A DNA stretch of 64,000 nt, from the NCBI GenBank assembly GCA_023101885.1, contig JALPQD010000241.1, positions 2,315,001-2,379,000 of the forward strand. Reading direction: 5' to 3'. Below the pieces are notes generated by a model. The model was not told the origin of the DNA. It was given only the letters and a program-made list of their open reading frames with translations, and made no database searches. The position numbers were made by a program, and so were the translations under genes. This document shows, piece by piece, positions 9,961 to 21,109 of this stretch. Positions within the stretch are counted from its first letter, which is position 1, and every line of letters starts with the position of its first letter. The stretch comes from Typhlomys cinereus (Eukaryota; Chordata; Mammalia; Rodentia; Platacanthomyidae).

Positions 9961-11734
9961 CAGGAACACGTGTTTCTCATCATGAAAGGATGGGGGGACA
10001 TGAGAAACGTCAAGTGATCCTATGCATTTAAAAGCTCTGCACACATCATGTTTGGTGACATTTCATTGGATTGAACACACTGCATGATCAAATCCAAACC
10101 CACATGGATGGTATTGGAAAGTATACTCTTCTTACAGTGGAAGATAATTAAAATCACGTTGACTGAGAATACAAATTGTGAAGGATTCAGAGTGATAATT
10201 GATCTATGGAAATAACAAGTTACATGTAAGAGGATACTGACTGGGCATTTATATTGCCCACATTGGGCGCTTGGAGTGCAATCTGAAAACAAGAAGTCTT
10301 AGACATTACTTGTGAAATCACTGGAGTCCCTCATGACTTCCTTAGATGTATCATAACTGGCCTTGGTGGCACCAAAAGGGAAGATAGAACCTTTGGTACC
10401 TTTACCTACAGCAAGCACTTGCTTAAAGTAAAAGATGCTATGCTTTCCTTAAGAGTCTTTGAGAGACTGCTCCATGGACATGGGCTGCTTGCAGGAAGGA
10501 AGGAAATCTGTGACGTTGCCTGGATGGTTTGCTGACTCATGTCCATACCTAAGATGGAGGGCTTGACACAGCTCCTGAGGACAGCATAAGGACACAGATT
10601 GTACTTTTAGCCTGTAAGTGTTTGTGGCTTAATGGAAAGCCTGTACCAGCAGGGGAATAATAGTGCTAATGTAGAAAAGAACATTTTTCTTTAGGATCCT
10701 GTATGAGGGCTTGGGAAGGCTCGGGAATTTCCCCAGGATAAAAGCTTGAAGCTTAGGGGAGGAGCTCAAGCCCGGGGTATGCTGGGGCAGTGACTAAACC
10801 AGAAATGGAGGAATCGGCCTGGAGAAGAAGGGTCCGAGCACATGGACAGCTGCTGAGTCTGAGTGGGGCCCACCTGACTTTGAGATGCTGCTTAGGATGT
10901 TTGAGAGCCAAGGGGAGACTGAACACCACCCCAAGAAAACTGCAAACACGGGAGCCCCCGGTATCAGAAGGCCCAGTCTGCACCGTGGCAAAAGCCCAGA
11001 AAGGAACTGTCGCTGTCACAAGCGTAATTATCACGGCTGTTAGGTTTCTCCACCTCTGCCTCTCCTCATGGCTGTCTCTCCTCCCGTTAGGAGCCACACA
11101 CTTCCTTACACACTGATTAACGAGCTCCGTGTGCACAGAGGCAGAGCCTTGGGGTCTGGACACGCTGACCGATCCTCTTGGGGCGTCCAGCTCTTACTCT
11201 TAATCCACAGCCTCTGTCTGGCCTGCAGCAGATGGAATCTCCTGTAGGAAGCTCTGGCTGATTGCTCTACTTTCTAGAATACAGCAGAGTCCAAAATAAA
11301 TAAGAAGCAGGCAGGGAGTCTACCTTTGCAAGGACCAAAAGGATGGTATTTCTGGGGAAATATGCTTTTCCCAATGGCAAGGGCTGTCTTTTTAAAGATA
11401 AACCCTTTCTAATTTGGTAGTTTGGTTCCATTAGAGGGCTAAAGTAGATGAAGAATGAAATGAAGATGTATCTAAGTTACTTTGTGATTTGAAATGGGGT
11501 TGTGGTAAATTAAACAATGCATTTGGTTGGGTCTGGGCTGTTTGATGACTTACTTAAATATAGCAAGTGACAAATCCCTCTATAAGCTCTGGTTATTATA
11601 AATTGATGACAAATTGCTATTGGCCCCAATTCTTGTGTTTACAAAGTCCCTGGAAATGACCAACCTCTATTGCTGAAATTAGTGAGTAGGCAAGTTTTTC
11701 ATCCAGGTAGTTAATTTCTCTTTTTTCCCCATTT
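9961..11734. other. Unique sequence with an AT-rich block at 11400-11700
   Basis: No repeat family recognised. The 136-codon minus-strand frame at 10753-11163 overlaps a 108-codon plus-strand frame and looks like chance. Positions 11400-11700 are AT-rich, with several TAAAT/ATTA-type words and 'ctattggcccc' (a CCAAT-like inverse). This is a possible conserved non-coding element, but only an alignment would tell. Confidence 0.45.
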
Positions 11735-11740
11735 TTATTT

Positions 11741-11741
<1 letters not shown>

Positions 11742-11791
<50 letters not shown>

Positions 11792-12062
11792 CATGTGTGT
11801 GAGTATGCATGTTAGTGGGCACATATATGAGTGCACATGTTTACTTGTGATCACTCTTCCATTCCATTTCTTTTGAGCCAGGATCTCTGATTTCACCACA
11901 GGAATAATCTGGCTGGCCACCTTGCTCTTTGCCTTTCTTTCCCTTTTGAGGCTGGAATTACAGGTGAGTCACCACACCCAGCCAGCATTTCACATGGGAT
12001 CTTGTGGTTTGAACTCTAATTCCTTTGTTTGTGCAGCAAGCTCTTTATCCACGAGTCAGGTA
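11742..12062 (-). mobile_element. Composite SINE (family B), antisense, with (GT)n tail
   Basis: Reverse-complement family B. A (GT)n tract (about 11742-11788) is followed by 'gagccaggatctctgatttc', then 'ctggctggccacc', 'aggctggaattacaggtgag', and the head complement 'tgtgcagcaagctctttatc'. The tail is left and the head right, so the element is on the minus strand. Confidence 0.75.
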
Positions 12063-12623
12063 GGTAGTTTTTTTAATGTGTGTTATTTTTTTCATGATTA
12101 GGGAAATGACATTTGCTATGGAATAAGATTTGGCAACTAGGAATTTTTGCAAGTGACAAGTCTCTTCATCCAACTGAAAAAAATAAGATTAAAAATTTTA
12201 AGAAGTTAAGATAAAGCTAACTTTACTTGAAATGTAGTTGAGTCCTGTACATTTTTCCCTTCTGTCTCTTTCCATCCTTAGGGCTTGAATTCCAAGGCTT
12301 TGTAAAAATTAGGCAAGGAGTGCTTAGTCATGGAGCCACAGTCTTAGCAAACATTATAATTTAGAGTCAAAGTTGAGTTCTGCTGAGTCACATAGGTCCT
12401 TATTCCAGTTAAGATTAGTATCTTTCCTTCCTGGCCCTCTGCACCCACCTCACAAACCATCTATAGATTGGGCACTCCCAATGGGAGAGTTGGATATTTA
12501 AAAAAAATCTAAAATCTAAAAATGTTGGAACTTCCACATGATGATGGTAGTGGGAAATTCCACGTGACCTCATGTCATTAACCCAGGCATACTCGAAGTA
12601 TTGTATATAATTAAATACCTTTA
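12063..12623. other. Unique sequence, nothing recognised
   Basis: AT-rich with short poly-A stretches. No family, exon or RNA gene seen. Confidence 0.5.
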
Positions 12624-12705
12624 GGACTAGCGAGATAGCTCAGTTGCTGTGGCATCTGCTCTCAAACCCGGCGACTTGAGCTCATTTTCTGAAAGGCAAG
12701 TGAAG
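12624..12705 (+). mobile_element. tRNA-like SINE head fragment
   Basis: 'ggactagcgagatagctcag', followed by a 'catctgctctcaaacccg' stretch, matches only the tRNA-like head shared by families A and B. The body is missing or too diverged to place. Beyond it, 12706-13017 is unique, and 13018-13041 is a T-rich run. Confidence 0.5.
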
Positions 12706-13143
12706 AACCAAATTCAGAGCAAGAAGCATCAAAGACCCCTCCCTATCCTCCATCACCAGCGAGACCTTCTAATGGGGTCCCTAGATACCTCCCTGGGGGC
12801 CCAGTCTGGGAAGCAGGGGTGCCTGGGGTTGATCTCCCATGCAAACCATCTTCAATGAGTCAGCTTTCTCCTCCTGGGTCTGCTCTCCTAGTCCTCTGCC
12901 TGGGAGCCGTTTGGACCCCACTCTCTGTGTCTTTGCCAGCTCACTCTGTGCAAAGTTGGCTTTCCCAGTTCTGGCTCTGGCTCCGTCCTTCTTGCTGCTC
13001 TACTTGCCCATTTTTTTTCTGTTTTTTTTTTTTTTTTTTTCATGAGTGGTTTTTTGAAGACGCTTCACATCCAGGGTTCATCTTCTACAACCTTGTGTCT
13101 ATTTTTCCTCCTGGACTTTCCAAGTCATTTTTGAAGTAAGAGC

Positions 13144-13560
13144 CCAAGCCTGGAGGACTGTCTGTTATGTGAAGTAAGTCAGGCACAGAGAACTGTGTGA
13201 TTCCACTGCAATGTGCGCTCTGACAAGCTGAACTTGTAGGAGGCAGAATGGTGGCCATAAGGGGCAAGGGCAGGGGAATTTGGAGATCTTTGTCAAAGGA
13301 TTCAAACTTTCAGCTAGAAGAAATATGTGAAAAAGGTCTATTGCACAATAATATGCTGACTCTCCTTCAGAATAACACAGTGTATTCGTGAAAATTGCCA
13401 AGAGAGTACATATAAATTTTTCTCACTGCAAAAATAAGCCTGTGGGTAATGCACAAGCTAATTAGCTTTTCTGAGTGATTCCACTATGTGTACATATTTC
13501 AGAACACGTGATGCATGATAAAAATATATACAATGTCTGTCACTCAATTAAAAAATAAAG
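13144..13560 (+). mobile_element. Old L1 (L1M-type) 3' end, sense
   Basis: Follows the order of L1M-type 3' ends: 'gtgaagtaagtcaggcacag', 'aggaggcagaatggtggcc', 'tttgtcaaaggattcaaac', 'tttcagctagaag', 'gaaaattgccaagagagtac', 'gctaattagctttt', then 'atatacaatgtctgtcac' and an A-rich end ('caattaaaaaataaag'). Non-coding 3' untranslated region, 5'-truncated and strongly diverged. Confidence 0.75.
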
Positions 13561-13703
13561 AACTTGAAAACGATCCAGTGTAGATGGGCCATAAAAACCA
13601 GAGTCTGTTTTCTGGTATCCTGGAATACTCAAGAGGCTGAGCTCTGGCTCATCCAATTAAATAAATATTCAGAGTGGCCTTTGTATTTGCTATCTGTGGA
13701 CTA

Positions 13704-14131
13704 CCTTCCTTCCTTCCTTCTTTCATTCCTTCCTTCCTTCCTTCCTTCCTTCCTTCCTTCCTTCCTTCCTTCCTCACTCCTTCCTTTCTTCCTCCCTTCC
13801 TCCCTCACTCCTCCCTTCCTCCCTCACTCCTCCCTTCCTCCCTCACTCCTCCCTTCCTCCCTCACTCCTTCCTCCCTCCCTCACTCCTTCCTCTTCCTCC
13901 TCCTTCCTCCCTCCCTTCCTCCCTCCCTCCCTCCCTCCCTCCCTTCCTTCCTCCCTCCTCCCTTCCTTCCTTCCTTCTTCCCTTCCTCCCTCCCTCCCTC
14001 CCTCCCTCCCTCCCTTCCTTCCTTCCTTCCTTCCTTCCTTCCTTCCTTCCTTCCTTCCTTCCTTCCTTCCTTCCTTCCTTCCTTCTTTCCTTCTTTCCTT
14101 CCTTTCTTTCCTTCCTTCTTTTTTTTTTTTC
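13704..14131. repeat. 430-bp (CCTT)n/(CCCT)n polypyrimidine array
   Basis: The array starts and ends with CCTT tetranucleotides (13704-13770 and about 14010-14115). The middle holds a 20-bp higher-order unit, 'ctcactcctcccttcctccc', repeated about four times at 13803-13866. A T run (14120-14130) closes it. The 236- and 186-codon frames are Pro/Ser/Phe/Leu repeats and not proteins. Confidence 0.95.
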
Positions 14132-14154
14132 AGTTTCTGTCTCTCTCTCTCTTC

Positions 14155-14265
14155 CCAAGAAACATTCATTACTCACAGTTCCAGAGGCTCAGGTTCAAGG
14201 TATCAGCAGGTCAGGTTCTAGGGGCCTCTTATGAGTTGCTGATGCTACTTTCTTACTGTTTCCCT
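14155..14265 (-). mobile_element. Possible MaLR LTR fragment, antisense
   Basis: 'aacattcattactcacagtt', then 'ccagaggctcaggttcaagg' and 'tatcagcagg', matches the 3' segment of MaLR LTRs read in reverse ('ttattctcacagttctggagg...'). The rest of the LTR is not visible, possibly disrupted by the adjacent array. Confidence 0.4.
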
Positions 14266-14334
14266 TCACGATAGAGCAGAGAGGAAGCATTCTCCCTGTA
14301 CCTTTTTATTAAGGTACTAAGCCCACAATGGACT

Positions 14335-14460
14335 GATAATATTATCTCAGCTTGATGCGTGAAGAAACCAAAGTAATGAAGCCAAGTAATTTATCTACAG
14401 TTATACGGAAAATTCCCTTATTATTTCTGAGGAGTGAATCTCCGACGCTTTTATGATAAA
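14335..14460 (-). mobile_element. MIR SINE, antisense
   Basis: 'attatctcagcttgatgcgt', 'gaagaaaccaaagtaatg', 'aagccaagtaatttatct' and 'acagttatacgg' track the MIR reverse strand from the 'ttatccccattttacagatg' block to the 'aaggtcacacagc' block. Confidence 0.6.
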
Positions 14461-16185
14461 CCTGCAAGAAAAACAGTATTATTCCTGTCAGCAGAGAAGC
14501 CAACCCGCTCCTCACAGCTCTGCAGTTGGTGAGTGGCCTTCTGATTCTTCTTTCCGTGTTTGTCTTTGCATAAGTTCTCCCAGGAGGAGCAAGGAGAGAC
14601 GGACTGGGGAAAGGCTGGCTTGGGCAGTTTTGGGGATAAGTGATCTCCATACTTCGTCTGTGTCACCTGTGTCTCTGTGAATCTGTCTCTCATCTAGAAG
14701 TCACTTGAAACTGTTTTGTTGACTAGAGAGGTGCCTCAAAGAGGTATATGTGGAAACTGGGGTGCATTGTGTTGCTGTGGATGTCAGCCCATGGCAAGAC
14801 GCTTTGAAGGGATGCTTCAATATTTCTCCCCAGTGAGATATTTTTTCAACATAACCCGTTTTATTCAGGTCGTGGATTCATTTTGGAGTTGCCGTCAAGG
14901 TGAGGAAGTACACTCTGGGTTGCTGGGCCTGGTTTTTCCATTCTTTTCTCACTACACTCATTAAATTATCAAAGTTTCTATTAAGGTTTAGACGCAGTTT
15001 TCCAGCCTCAGGCCCATCTGTTCTCGCTATTTATTCCCCAGGGAAGTCACGAATCTGTCATTTGTGATTTTACAGTTTTTCATATCTGTGACGCCAGTGG
15101 TGTTTCCTCCTCGAGGCCGCCTCGCACGACCTTGTAAGCAGGACTGGGGGTGGGGGGCAGTCATGAAACTAGCAACACCTCCTTTCCCTTGAAGTGAGAA
15201 ACCCTCAACCAAGTGTGAGGCACAACCTCTAGGTCCCAGTGAGAGGGGCAGGGTGGGGCTCTGGTAAAGCATGTCCCTTACTGCATCAGGCTTCATTCAG
15301 GATGCTCACGCAGGTGAGTGCCCAAGCATTTGCTGGGGCATGAATGGATCTCCAGTGGGTCATCAGTGGAAGCTCCCTATCTTCTGTTGGAACCCTCCTT
15401 ATTCCACAGTGAAATGTTGCTAGGCCAGTTATTGTAGATGACTAGTGACATCGCTGCATTGTGCTCTGGCGTATGAGGCCATGATATGGACAGAGGCCAC
15501 CGTCTGACAGTCCTTCTCCCCACCCTTCTCCTCCTCTCCTGCAAGGTTCAAGGCATCATGGGATGAGGGTAGTTTAGAAGCCCTGTTTGGTGTTGAGCTA
15601 GCCATAGTCTCATTTAGAGAAGTTCTGTTTTCTAAGATGACAAGGCTGGCCAGTCTCTTAAAAGGACTGGATGTGTTCTTTCTTTAGAGCCATGGCTATT
15701 GAATACATAACATACTGAAGGCATTTAGATCACAGACTCAGCCAAAGGAAGCACTCTACAGACATCCCTATCATCAGTATTATTGCTACCATTGCTTTTT
15801 GAATGCTCAACCCAGTTATAGTTGAGCACAGCAAACCTCTTTAAGGCACCATTTTGTCTTGTTCTATCTGCCTGTGAAGTTCCAGGCTCTTGACAGAAGG
15901 CTTAGCTATTATCTTGGCACATAACAATAATGATCCAAAGTCACCTGGGATCACCTTCCTTCCTTGTAGAGACTCCCCCATATTCCTGTGATCAAAGAGA
16001 GGACGAGCTGACCACACCCAGATGAAGACTTTGTCTTATGCGTGGATCTTGCCTTGCATGTAGATGGGGTAGCATCCTGGTTGATGTCCACTTTGGGAAG
16101 CAGGAAGTGTAGATGATGGGAGAGACTTGTAGACATAAGGCTTTGATGCTGACTTAAGATGTCTCCTGGCCTGGGATGTCATGTT
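14461..16185. other. Unique sequence, nothing recognised
   Basis: About 1.7 kb without an identifiable repeat. Open frames of 60-102 codons are on both strands and show no domain. The most CpG-containing spot is near 15108-15135 but is far too short for a CpG island. Confidence 0.5.
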
Positions 16186-16189
16186 TGCT

Positions 16190-16620
16190 TCCCGTGGCTG
16201 CTGTAACAGGTGAACACAACTATAGTGCCTTCAGATTCTTTTTATAGTTCTGGAGTGCAGGAATCCAAAATAGATCTCATTAGACAAAAATCAAGCTGTT
16301 TTTTCTGGAGGTCTTGGAGAAGGATCTGGTCTCTTGCCTTGTCCAGTTTTTTGAGGCCAGTTGCCATCCTGAGCCTCAAAACCAGTAGTCTAGTATTTTC
16401 AATTCTTTTTTTTTCAATTCTTTTTCTGACATGAACCTCCCTTCTTCCCTTGTTCATATACAACTCCTTGAGGTTGCAGAGGGGCATCTTGGTTGACACA
16501 AAAAAAATCTCCCTATCCCAAGATCCTTAATCATGTCCACTAAGTACATATTCACAGGTTCTGGGAGTTCAGATATAGACAAGTTTGGGAATCCACCATT
16601 CTCATTGTTTATTCACATCA
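16190..16620 (-). mobile_element. MLT1-type MaLR solo LTR, antisense
   Basis: In reverse orientation the blocks fit MLT1: 'tggctgctgtaacaggtga', 'tagttctggagtgcaggaat', 'ctggaggtcttggagaagg', 'tctcttgccttgtccag', 'ttgaggccagttgccatcc', 'ccaagatccttaatcatg' and 'ttcacaggttctgggag'. Long and diverged, consistent with an early-mammal LTR. No internal retroviral sequence is attached. A small TTTTCAATTCTTTT duplication sits at about 16395-16428. Confidence 0.7.
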
Positions 16621-16654
16621 GCTCAAGCTGGAGACTTTTAATGGCTAAGACGTC

Positions 16655-16930
16655 ACAAGAAAAGAAATTTGTAGCCAGCACCTCTTATAGATAGATGCAA
16701 AGAATCCTCAATAAAAAAATAGCAAACCAAATCAGGAACATACAAAAGATAGGTACTGTACATGATGATCAAACAGCATGTATCCAGGACTGAATAATTA
16801 GGTTCATGTTAAAAAGCCATTAACTCTCATATGTGGAAGGAAAAACCTAGGTGATCTCAACTGATACAGAACAAAGCATTTTGTTAATCAAATCTGAAAA
16901 CTTTTCATGATAAAAGTACTCAACCCCAAT
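16655..16930 (+). mobile_element. L1 ORF2 internal fragment, sense
   Basis: Recognisable ORF2 nucleotide landmarks in order: 'gcaaagaatcctcaataaaa', 'aatagcaaaccaaatcagg', 'catgatgatcaaacagcatg', 'gtgatctcaactgatacag', 'aaagcattttgttaatc' and 'catgataaaagtactcaa'. They correspond to part of the reverse-transcriptase region. The reading frame is broken, and both 5' and 3' parts are missing. This is an old, fragmentary copy. Confidence 0.75.
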
Positions 16931-17084
16931 CCAGAAAGATGTGTATAAATCTTATAAAGGACGCCTGTGAAGATTCCCTAGTAAACAGCATCACAGTGTT
17001 GAAAGACTGAATTCTCTCCTTTAAGATCAGGAACAAAAGGCAGAGATGTCTATTCTCCCTGCTTCCAGTCCATGTTTTAGGACA

Positions 17085-17325
17085 TATGACATGGGCTTTG
17101 GAATCAAGGACTTGGGCTGGGGAGCTAGTTCTCTCTGCCATCCGCTATATGGTTAGGGGCAAGTTACTTAGCTTCCCTGACTTTGCTTCACTTCTATATT
17201 TTCCTTAAAACACAATGGGACAATGACCATATCTCTTTGGAGGTTTTGTCTAGGACTAAATGAATGTCAAGTTTGCAGCTGTGAGCCGCACATGTGACAG
17301 GTGCTCCTAAGATGCTGGCGTCTCC
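17085..17325 (+). mobile_element. MIR SINE, sense, near full length
   Basis: 'tttggaatcaaggacttggg', a 'ctatatggttaggggcaag' then 'ttacttagcttccctgac' block, 'aaaacacaatgggacaatg', 'tctaggactaaatgaatgtc', and a 'gtgacaggtgctcctaag' end follow the MIR order over about 240 bp. Confidence 0.7.
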
Positions 17326-17728
17326 CCTTTCTTCCCTTGAGCACCAGGCTTCATAGAGGCAAGAGAAAGACAGGGATGAGACAGGGGAAGGAGGGCAGAA
17401 GAGGAAATGTTTCTAAGCCCTAATTAAAGAGCCAGGAGTCCAGACTGGAAAACAGATCAACCCTACCCTTTGTGTGTGACATTGCTGTGCTAGCTCATTA
17501 TGCCTTACCCTTGGTCTGAGGCTGCCAAGGCAGCATCCTGTAATATACACACCCACGCGCTGACAGCACTGTCCAGCAGCTCAGAGGCTTCTTCTGAGGA
17601 AGGCTCAGCCAGAAGGTGTTTAGAAAGCAGGTTGTCCACCCTCTTCTGCAACCACTAAAGAACGGCTCTTTCTGTGGATCACACCACCTCTACATGAGAA
17701 AGGAAAGGAATGCTCCACCCCTTATTCC

Positions 17729-17730
<2 letters not shown>
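17326..17730. other. Unique sequence, nothing recognised
   Basis: Mixed-composition DNA between a MIR and a GT microsatellite. No feature supported. Confidence 0.45.

Positions 17731-17775
<45 letters not shown>
17731..17775. repeat. (GT)n microsatellite
   Basis: About 22 GT units. No adjoining SINE body is evident. A cysteine/valine-rich frame through it is an artefact. Confidence 0.9.
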
Positions 17776-17776
<1 letters not shown>

Positions 17777-19080
17777 GTCACTGAGATGCCCGGATGTGGA
17801 AGTGGGTGGAGATGATGGACACTCAATCTGTGTCATCGGTTGGGCTCTGGCTTGCTGGCCCCCTCTGCAGGGCTTGAGTTGTAACCTCTGCATATGGGAA
17901 CACAGAAATAGTCGCAGGGGCTTGCTTGAATTTCTCTGTTGACCTGCCGAGCTGTGCAGACACAGAAGTACTGCTCAGAACTTTGTTTTTCTTTTCTTTA
18001 TTATAAGCGTGCAATTGACATGCATCTAATGGACTGGAAGAAGACTTAGGAGAGGATGGTGAATAATGGCACTTGGTACTACAAAGAGAGATGCATCCCT
18101 GAGGTATCTGCACCTATTTGGAGGAGAGGAGAGGCTATACCCCGAGGGCGTCTGCCTTGGTCAGACTCATCTTCCGGGCTCAAATCAAATCTGGGGTTTT
18201 GCAGATACGGCATTTCCACCCTCTGGGAATGAATCCCATCACCAGCACCACTTTGTGTCTGGCGGAGAGTTCCTGCCCCTCCCAGGAGTGGTTTCCATCT
18301 CTCCTACAGTGAGTCATCCTGAAGCCGCTCTTGGAGGAGGTGGGATGGGAGAACAGGGGGACGTGTCAGAATGCAAAGGCCATTCTGTTCTTTCCTTAAA
18401 AATTGACTTCACAGCTCAGACTCTGCAGAAACTGAGCAAGCCAAAGGACCAGGCACTCACCCAGGGTCTGCAGCCTGCTTCTGATCGAAGCCAGGAACCC
18501 TGCATTGTCACATGCACAGGCCTCCCATGCTGCTGTTTCCTAAGCAGGAGAGGTCATCACAGTGACAGTGTGCATGTGCAATCCTAGGGATCAAGACATC
18601 ACGACTAATGTTTAATGTGCTCTGGGGTAGGTATGTGGCATGTCAGGGATGTGGCCTTGAGGGTTAGCTGCCCTTAAGACAATCAGCGTCAACACAGATG
18701 CCCATCTCATAAGGTGGAGTGAATGCACCCACGTTGTGCCAAGGGCAGAGGAGCCCGCTGTTTGGAGCTGGAGTTAGGGAGGAAAGAGCTCTGAGGCTGA
18801 GCTCAGTGAGCTGGCAGAAGTCAGTAAAGAGGGGAATCCCAGAGTTGGGGCGTGGCCTAACTGCGTGGATGTGGTTGCAGAGGTGGACAGATGTGAAGTG
18901 CCAGAGACATCCAGTTATCTCTCATAATGAGCCTGGCACAGACTACGCTGGTGTGGTGATCACACATGACCTTGGGGACCACATGGAGAAAGGTGGCCGT
19001 GGAAAGGCAGCAAAGACGTCTTTGGAGAAGTCTGTTTGGCCCACTGTGGTCTGTGGTGGAGGTAGTCAGACCTCATGAGT
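17776..19080. other. Unique sequence with a 173-codon chance frame
   Basis: The frame at 18066-18587 is the longest in the window that does not cross a simple repeat. Its product is low in hydrophobic periodicity, has no recognisable domain and no convincing splice-site arrangement, so I do not call it a gene. A 119-codon frame at 18719-19078 is similar. No repeat family recognised. Confidence 0.45.
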
Positions 19081-19084
19081 TTTG

Positions 19085-19310
19085 GCCCATGTGTGGGGAG
19101 ATTGAGTTAGAATCTCGACTCTGTCTCTTACTAATTGCCACCATAAGAATGTTTCCCTCAGCTCTGCCTCCTTATCTGTAAAGTGGGGAGAAGAGTGATA
19201 GGCGTGGGAAAGAAGGCTGAGATGGTTCAGTGGGGTAACATATGTAAGGAGCTTAGATCAGTGCCCAATACTAAGAAAGGGCTAAGCAAAGGGGACTCAT
19301 ACTAGTAACC
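19085..19310 (+). mobile_element. MIR SINE, sense
   Basis: 'gagttagaatctcgactctg', then 'cttactaattgccaccat', 'ctgcctccttatctgtaaag' and a 'tggggagaagagtgatagg' block, ending 'agcttagatcagtgcccaat'. This is the MIR order from its tRNA-related region to its 3' core. Confidence 0.75.
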
Positions 19311-19777
19311 TCATTCTCAGGAGATGGCGGTGCTCAGAGATAGGGACTACAAGCCTGAATAGTGTGGGCATGCGTTGCCAGCATGAAGATGAGGCTGCTA
19401 GCACCTGACCTGGATGGTGGTGGGGAGAGGAAAGCAGACTGATGACGTCCATGCAGCTTTGTTGGAAGACCTAGGGCTTGGCAAGTGTGGGAAGTGGGGC
19501 TGAGACTCTCAGACTAGCACATCAGGCAGCAGTGGTAGAGGATATGGAATCCCATTTTAGGATTTTATGTATATGTGAGTGGGTGGGCTCAAGTGCCTGT
19601 GGCAAATTCATGGGTATAATCAGGGTGGGTGTGATAGGCATAGCTAGAGTGGAAGCGTGATGTGGTAGATGTGACTCAGACCATCCAGAGAGACAACAGA
19701 GGCAGAAGAGAGAAGTGCGGTGTATAGAACTGCACAGAGTATTTCCATGTGCAGTGGAAGTGAAGGGTAAGGCACAG

Positions 19778-20162
19778 TGTCACAGTTACTCTTTCAGCTG
19801 CTGTGAGACACCTATTCAGACTCAAACAACTTAAGGAAGAAAGGGAGATTGGCTTGGCTCACAGTTCCAGAGGGGATATACAGTCTGCTATGTCAGAAAA
19901 CGTATAGCAGGGGCAGCAGAAACTGGAGGCGGCTTAAGTCATGTCCGTCATAGAAACCGAAAGAACAAGCTGCAGACTACTAAAGTAGACTAATAGTGGC
20001 AGCAGGGGGGGTCTCTCCAACCTCAAGGCCCATTCCCAGGTAATGTGACTTCCTCCAGCAAGGCTCCACCTCCCCAAAGTACTAGGCCCTTCCCAAACAT
20101 TAACAGCTAAGGATGCGAACACATGGTCCTGTAGGGCGGCAGCTCACATTCAAACCATGACA
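19778..20162 (-). mobile_element. MaLR-type solo LTR (MT/ORR1-like), antisense
   Basis: About 385 bp bounded by TG...CA: the + strand begins 'tgtcacagttactctttcag' and ends 'cacattcaaaccatgaca'. Internal landmarks in reverse are 'gctcacagttccagagggg', 'tcatgtccgtcat', 'acctcaaggcccattccc' and 'cagcaaggctccacctcccc'. The flanks CACAG (left) and AACAG (right) are a near-matching 5-bp duplication, as expected for an LTR retrotransposon. No internal region remains. Confidence 0.75.
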
Positions 20163-20410
20163 AACAGGACAGTAGGAAGAAGCATCGGGGGAAGGGCATG
20201 GGTACAGGAGAAGTGGGAGAGAACTAGTACTGCACTCACAAAGGGGAGCAGTTCAATCAAGAAGGGGTCATGGAGACTTCAGGGAATCAGGAGGAGTCTC
20301 CAAATGGTGTACAGGATGACTGGTGACCCTTGAGAACATGCTGCTGGGGCACTGTTGAGAACAGGAGCTGAGAAGGTCAGGAGTGAGGAAACAAGGATGT
20401 GCTGGAAGCG

Positions 20411-20508
20411 GTCTGTGGCCCAGATGTCCTCTGCAGGCTGTGATCCAGATGTTTTTCCATAGTCTGCAACCCAGATGTTGCCTGCAGCAGTCTGCAACCC
20501 AGACTTTG
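20411..20508. repeat. 26-bp minisatellite, left part
   Basis: Degenerate units of about 26 bp with the shape 'tctgcaacccagatgtt' plus 'cctctgcag' or 'ttccatag'. Starts are near 20411, 20437, 20463 and 20491. The array is interrupted at 20509 by a SINE and resumes at 20789. Confidence 0.8.
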
Positions 20509-20788
20509 TTTTTTTTTATTATTATTTATTCAATTGTGTGCACGTATGTGTGTGTGCGTGTATGTGTGTGTGTGCGTGTATGTGTGTGTAGAACCACGGA
20601 CGAATGCGGGAACCACCATGGACCGCCTCCTCCTTGTTTACTCTGCCCCGGGATTCACAGGCTCTGCCCTACCAGGACGGAAACGCAGGCCGCCCCCCGC
20701 TTCCGTCTATACGTGTGGTCTAGGATCCGAACTCAGGACCTTCCACCTGCAAGGCAGAGGCTTAACCCCTGAGCCACCTCTCCAGCCC
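20509..20788 (-). mobile_element. Young, CpG-rich family A SINE, antisense, inside a minisatellite
   Basis: The + strand reads T-rich 'attattatttattcaattg', then a GT/GC microsatellite, 'accacggacgaatgcgggaa', 'ccgaactcaggaccttccac' and the tRNA-like head complement 'cttaacccctgagccacctc'. It keeps many CpG dinucleotides, unlike older copies, which suggests a recent insertion. Flanking 17-bp segments 'ctgcaacccagactttg' (20492) and 'ctgcaaccctgtctttg' (20789) match at 15 of 17. The host DNA is itself repetitive, so they may not be a true target duplication. Confidence 0.85.
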
Positions 20789-20875
20789 CTGCAACCCTGT
20801 CTTTGACTCAGACATTCTCTGCAGTCTGCAATGCAGATGTTCTTCATAGTTCTGTGATCCAGACCTTCTGTGAGA
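20789..20875. repeat. 26-bp minisatellite, right part
   Basis: Continues the units seen before the SINE: 'ctctgcagtctgcaatgcag', 'atgttcttcatag', then 'ttctgtgatccagacc'. About three further diverged units. Confidence 0.75.
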
Positions 20876-21109
20876 GGTTCAGTGATAAAAGGAAGGAGCA
20901 ACTGTAGACTGAGGACTGCAGAAAATGTTTGCAGGATGGAAACTTCTGCAGGGAAAATACCAGTAGTATGTAGAGAAAGAGTTTGAAGATGCAAAAGGAG
21001 GCAGCATAGAAGGGAACTGGCCGATAGCCATAGTGAGGGAGAAGCATAGTCTTGGAGGAGACAGTGATGTGGGAGTGGAAGAAAGGGAGAAGGGATATAT
21101 TTGTCTTCT

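Noticed and set aside
10753..11163. A 136-codon minus-strand frame overlapped by a 108-codon plus-strand frame.
   Set aside because: Mutual overlap, no domain, and no exon signals that I can defend.
13564..14274. A 236-codon frame, the longest in the window.
   Set aside because: Most of it is Pro/Ser/Phe/Leu repetition from CCTT units, and its ends are in L1 and LTR debris.
15100..15140. Local CpG cluster as a possible promoter or CpG island.
   Set aside because: Only a few CpGs over about 40 bp, with no extended GC-rich context.
18066..18587. A 173-codon frame in non-repetitive DNA.
   Set aside because: No recognisable domain, no convincing splice sites, and a length within chance expectation for 64 kb. 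A cross-species codon-substitution test would be decisive.
20761..20788. tRNA-like sequences with A- and B-box-like motifs, also at the heads of other SINEs.
   Set aside because: They are SINE heads continuing into SINE bodies; none folds into an isolated tRNA gene with its own terminator.
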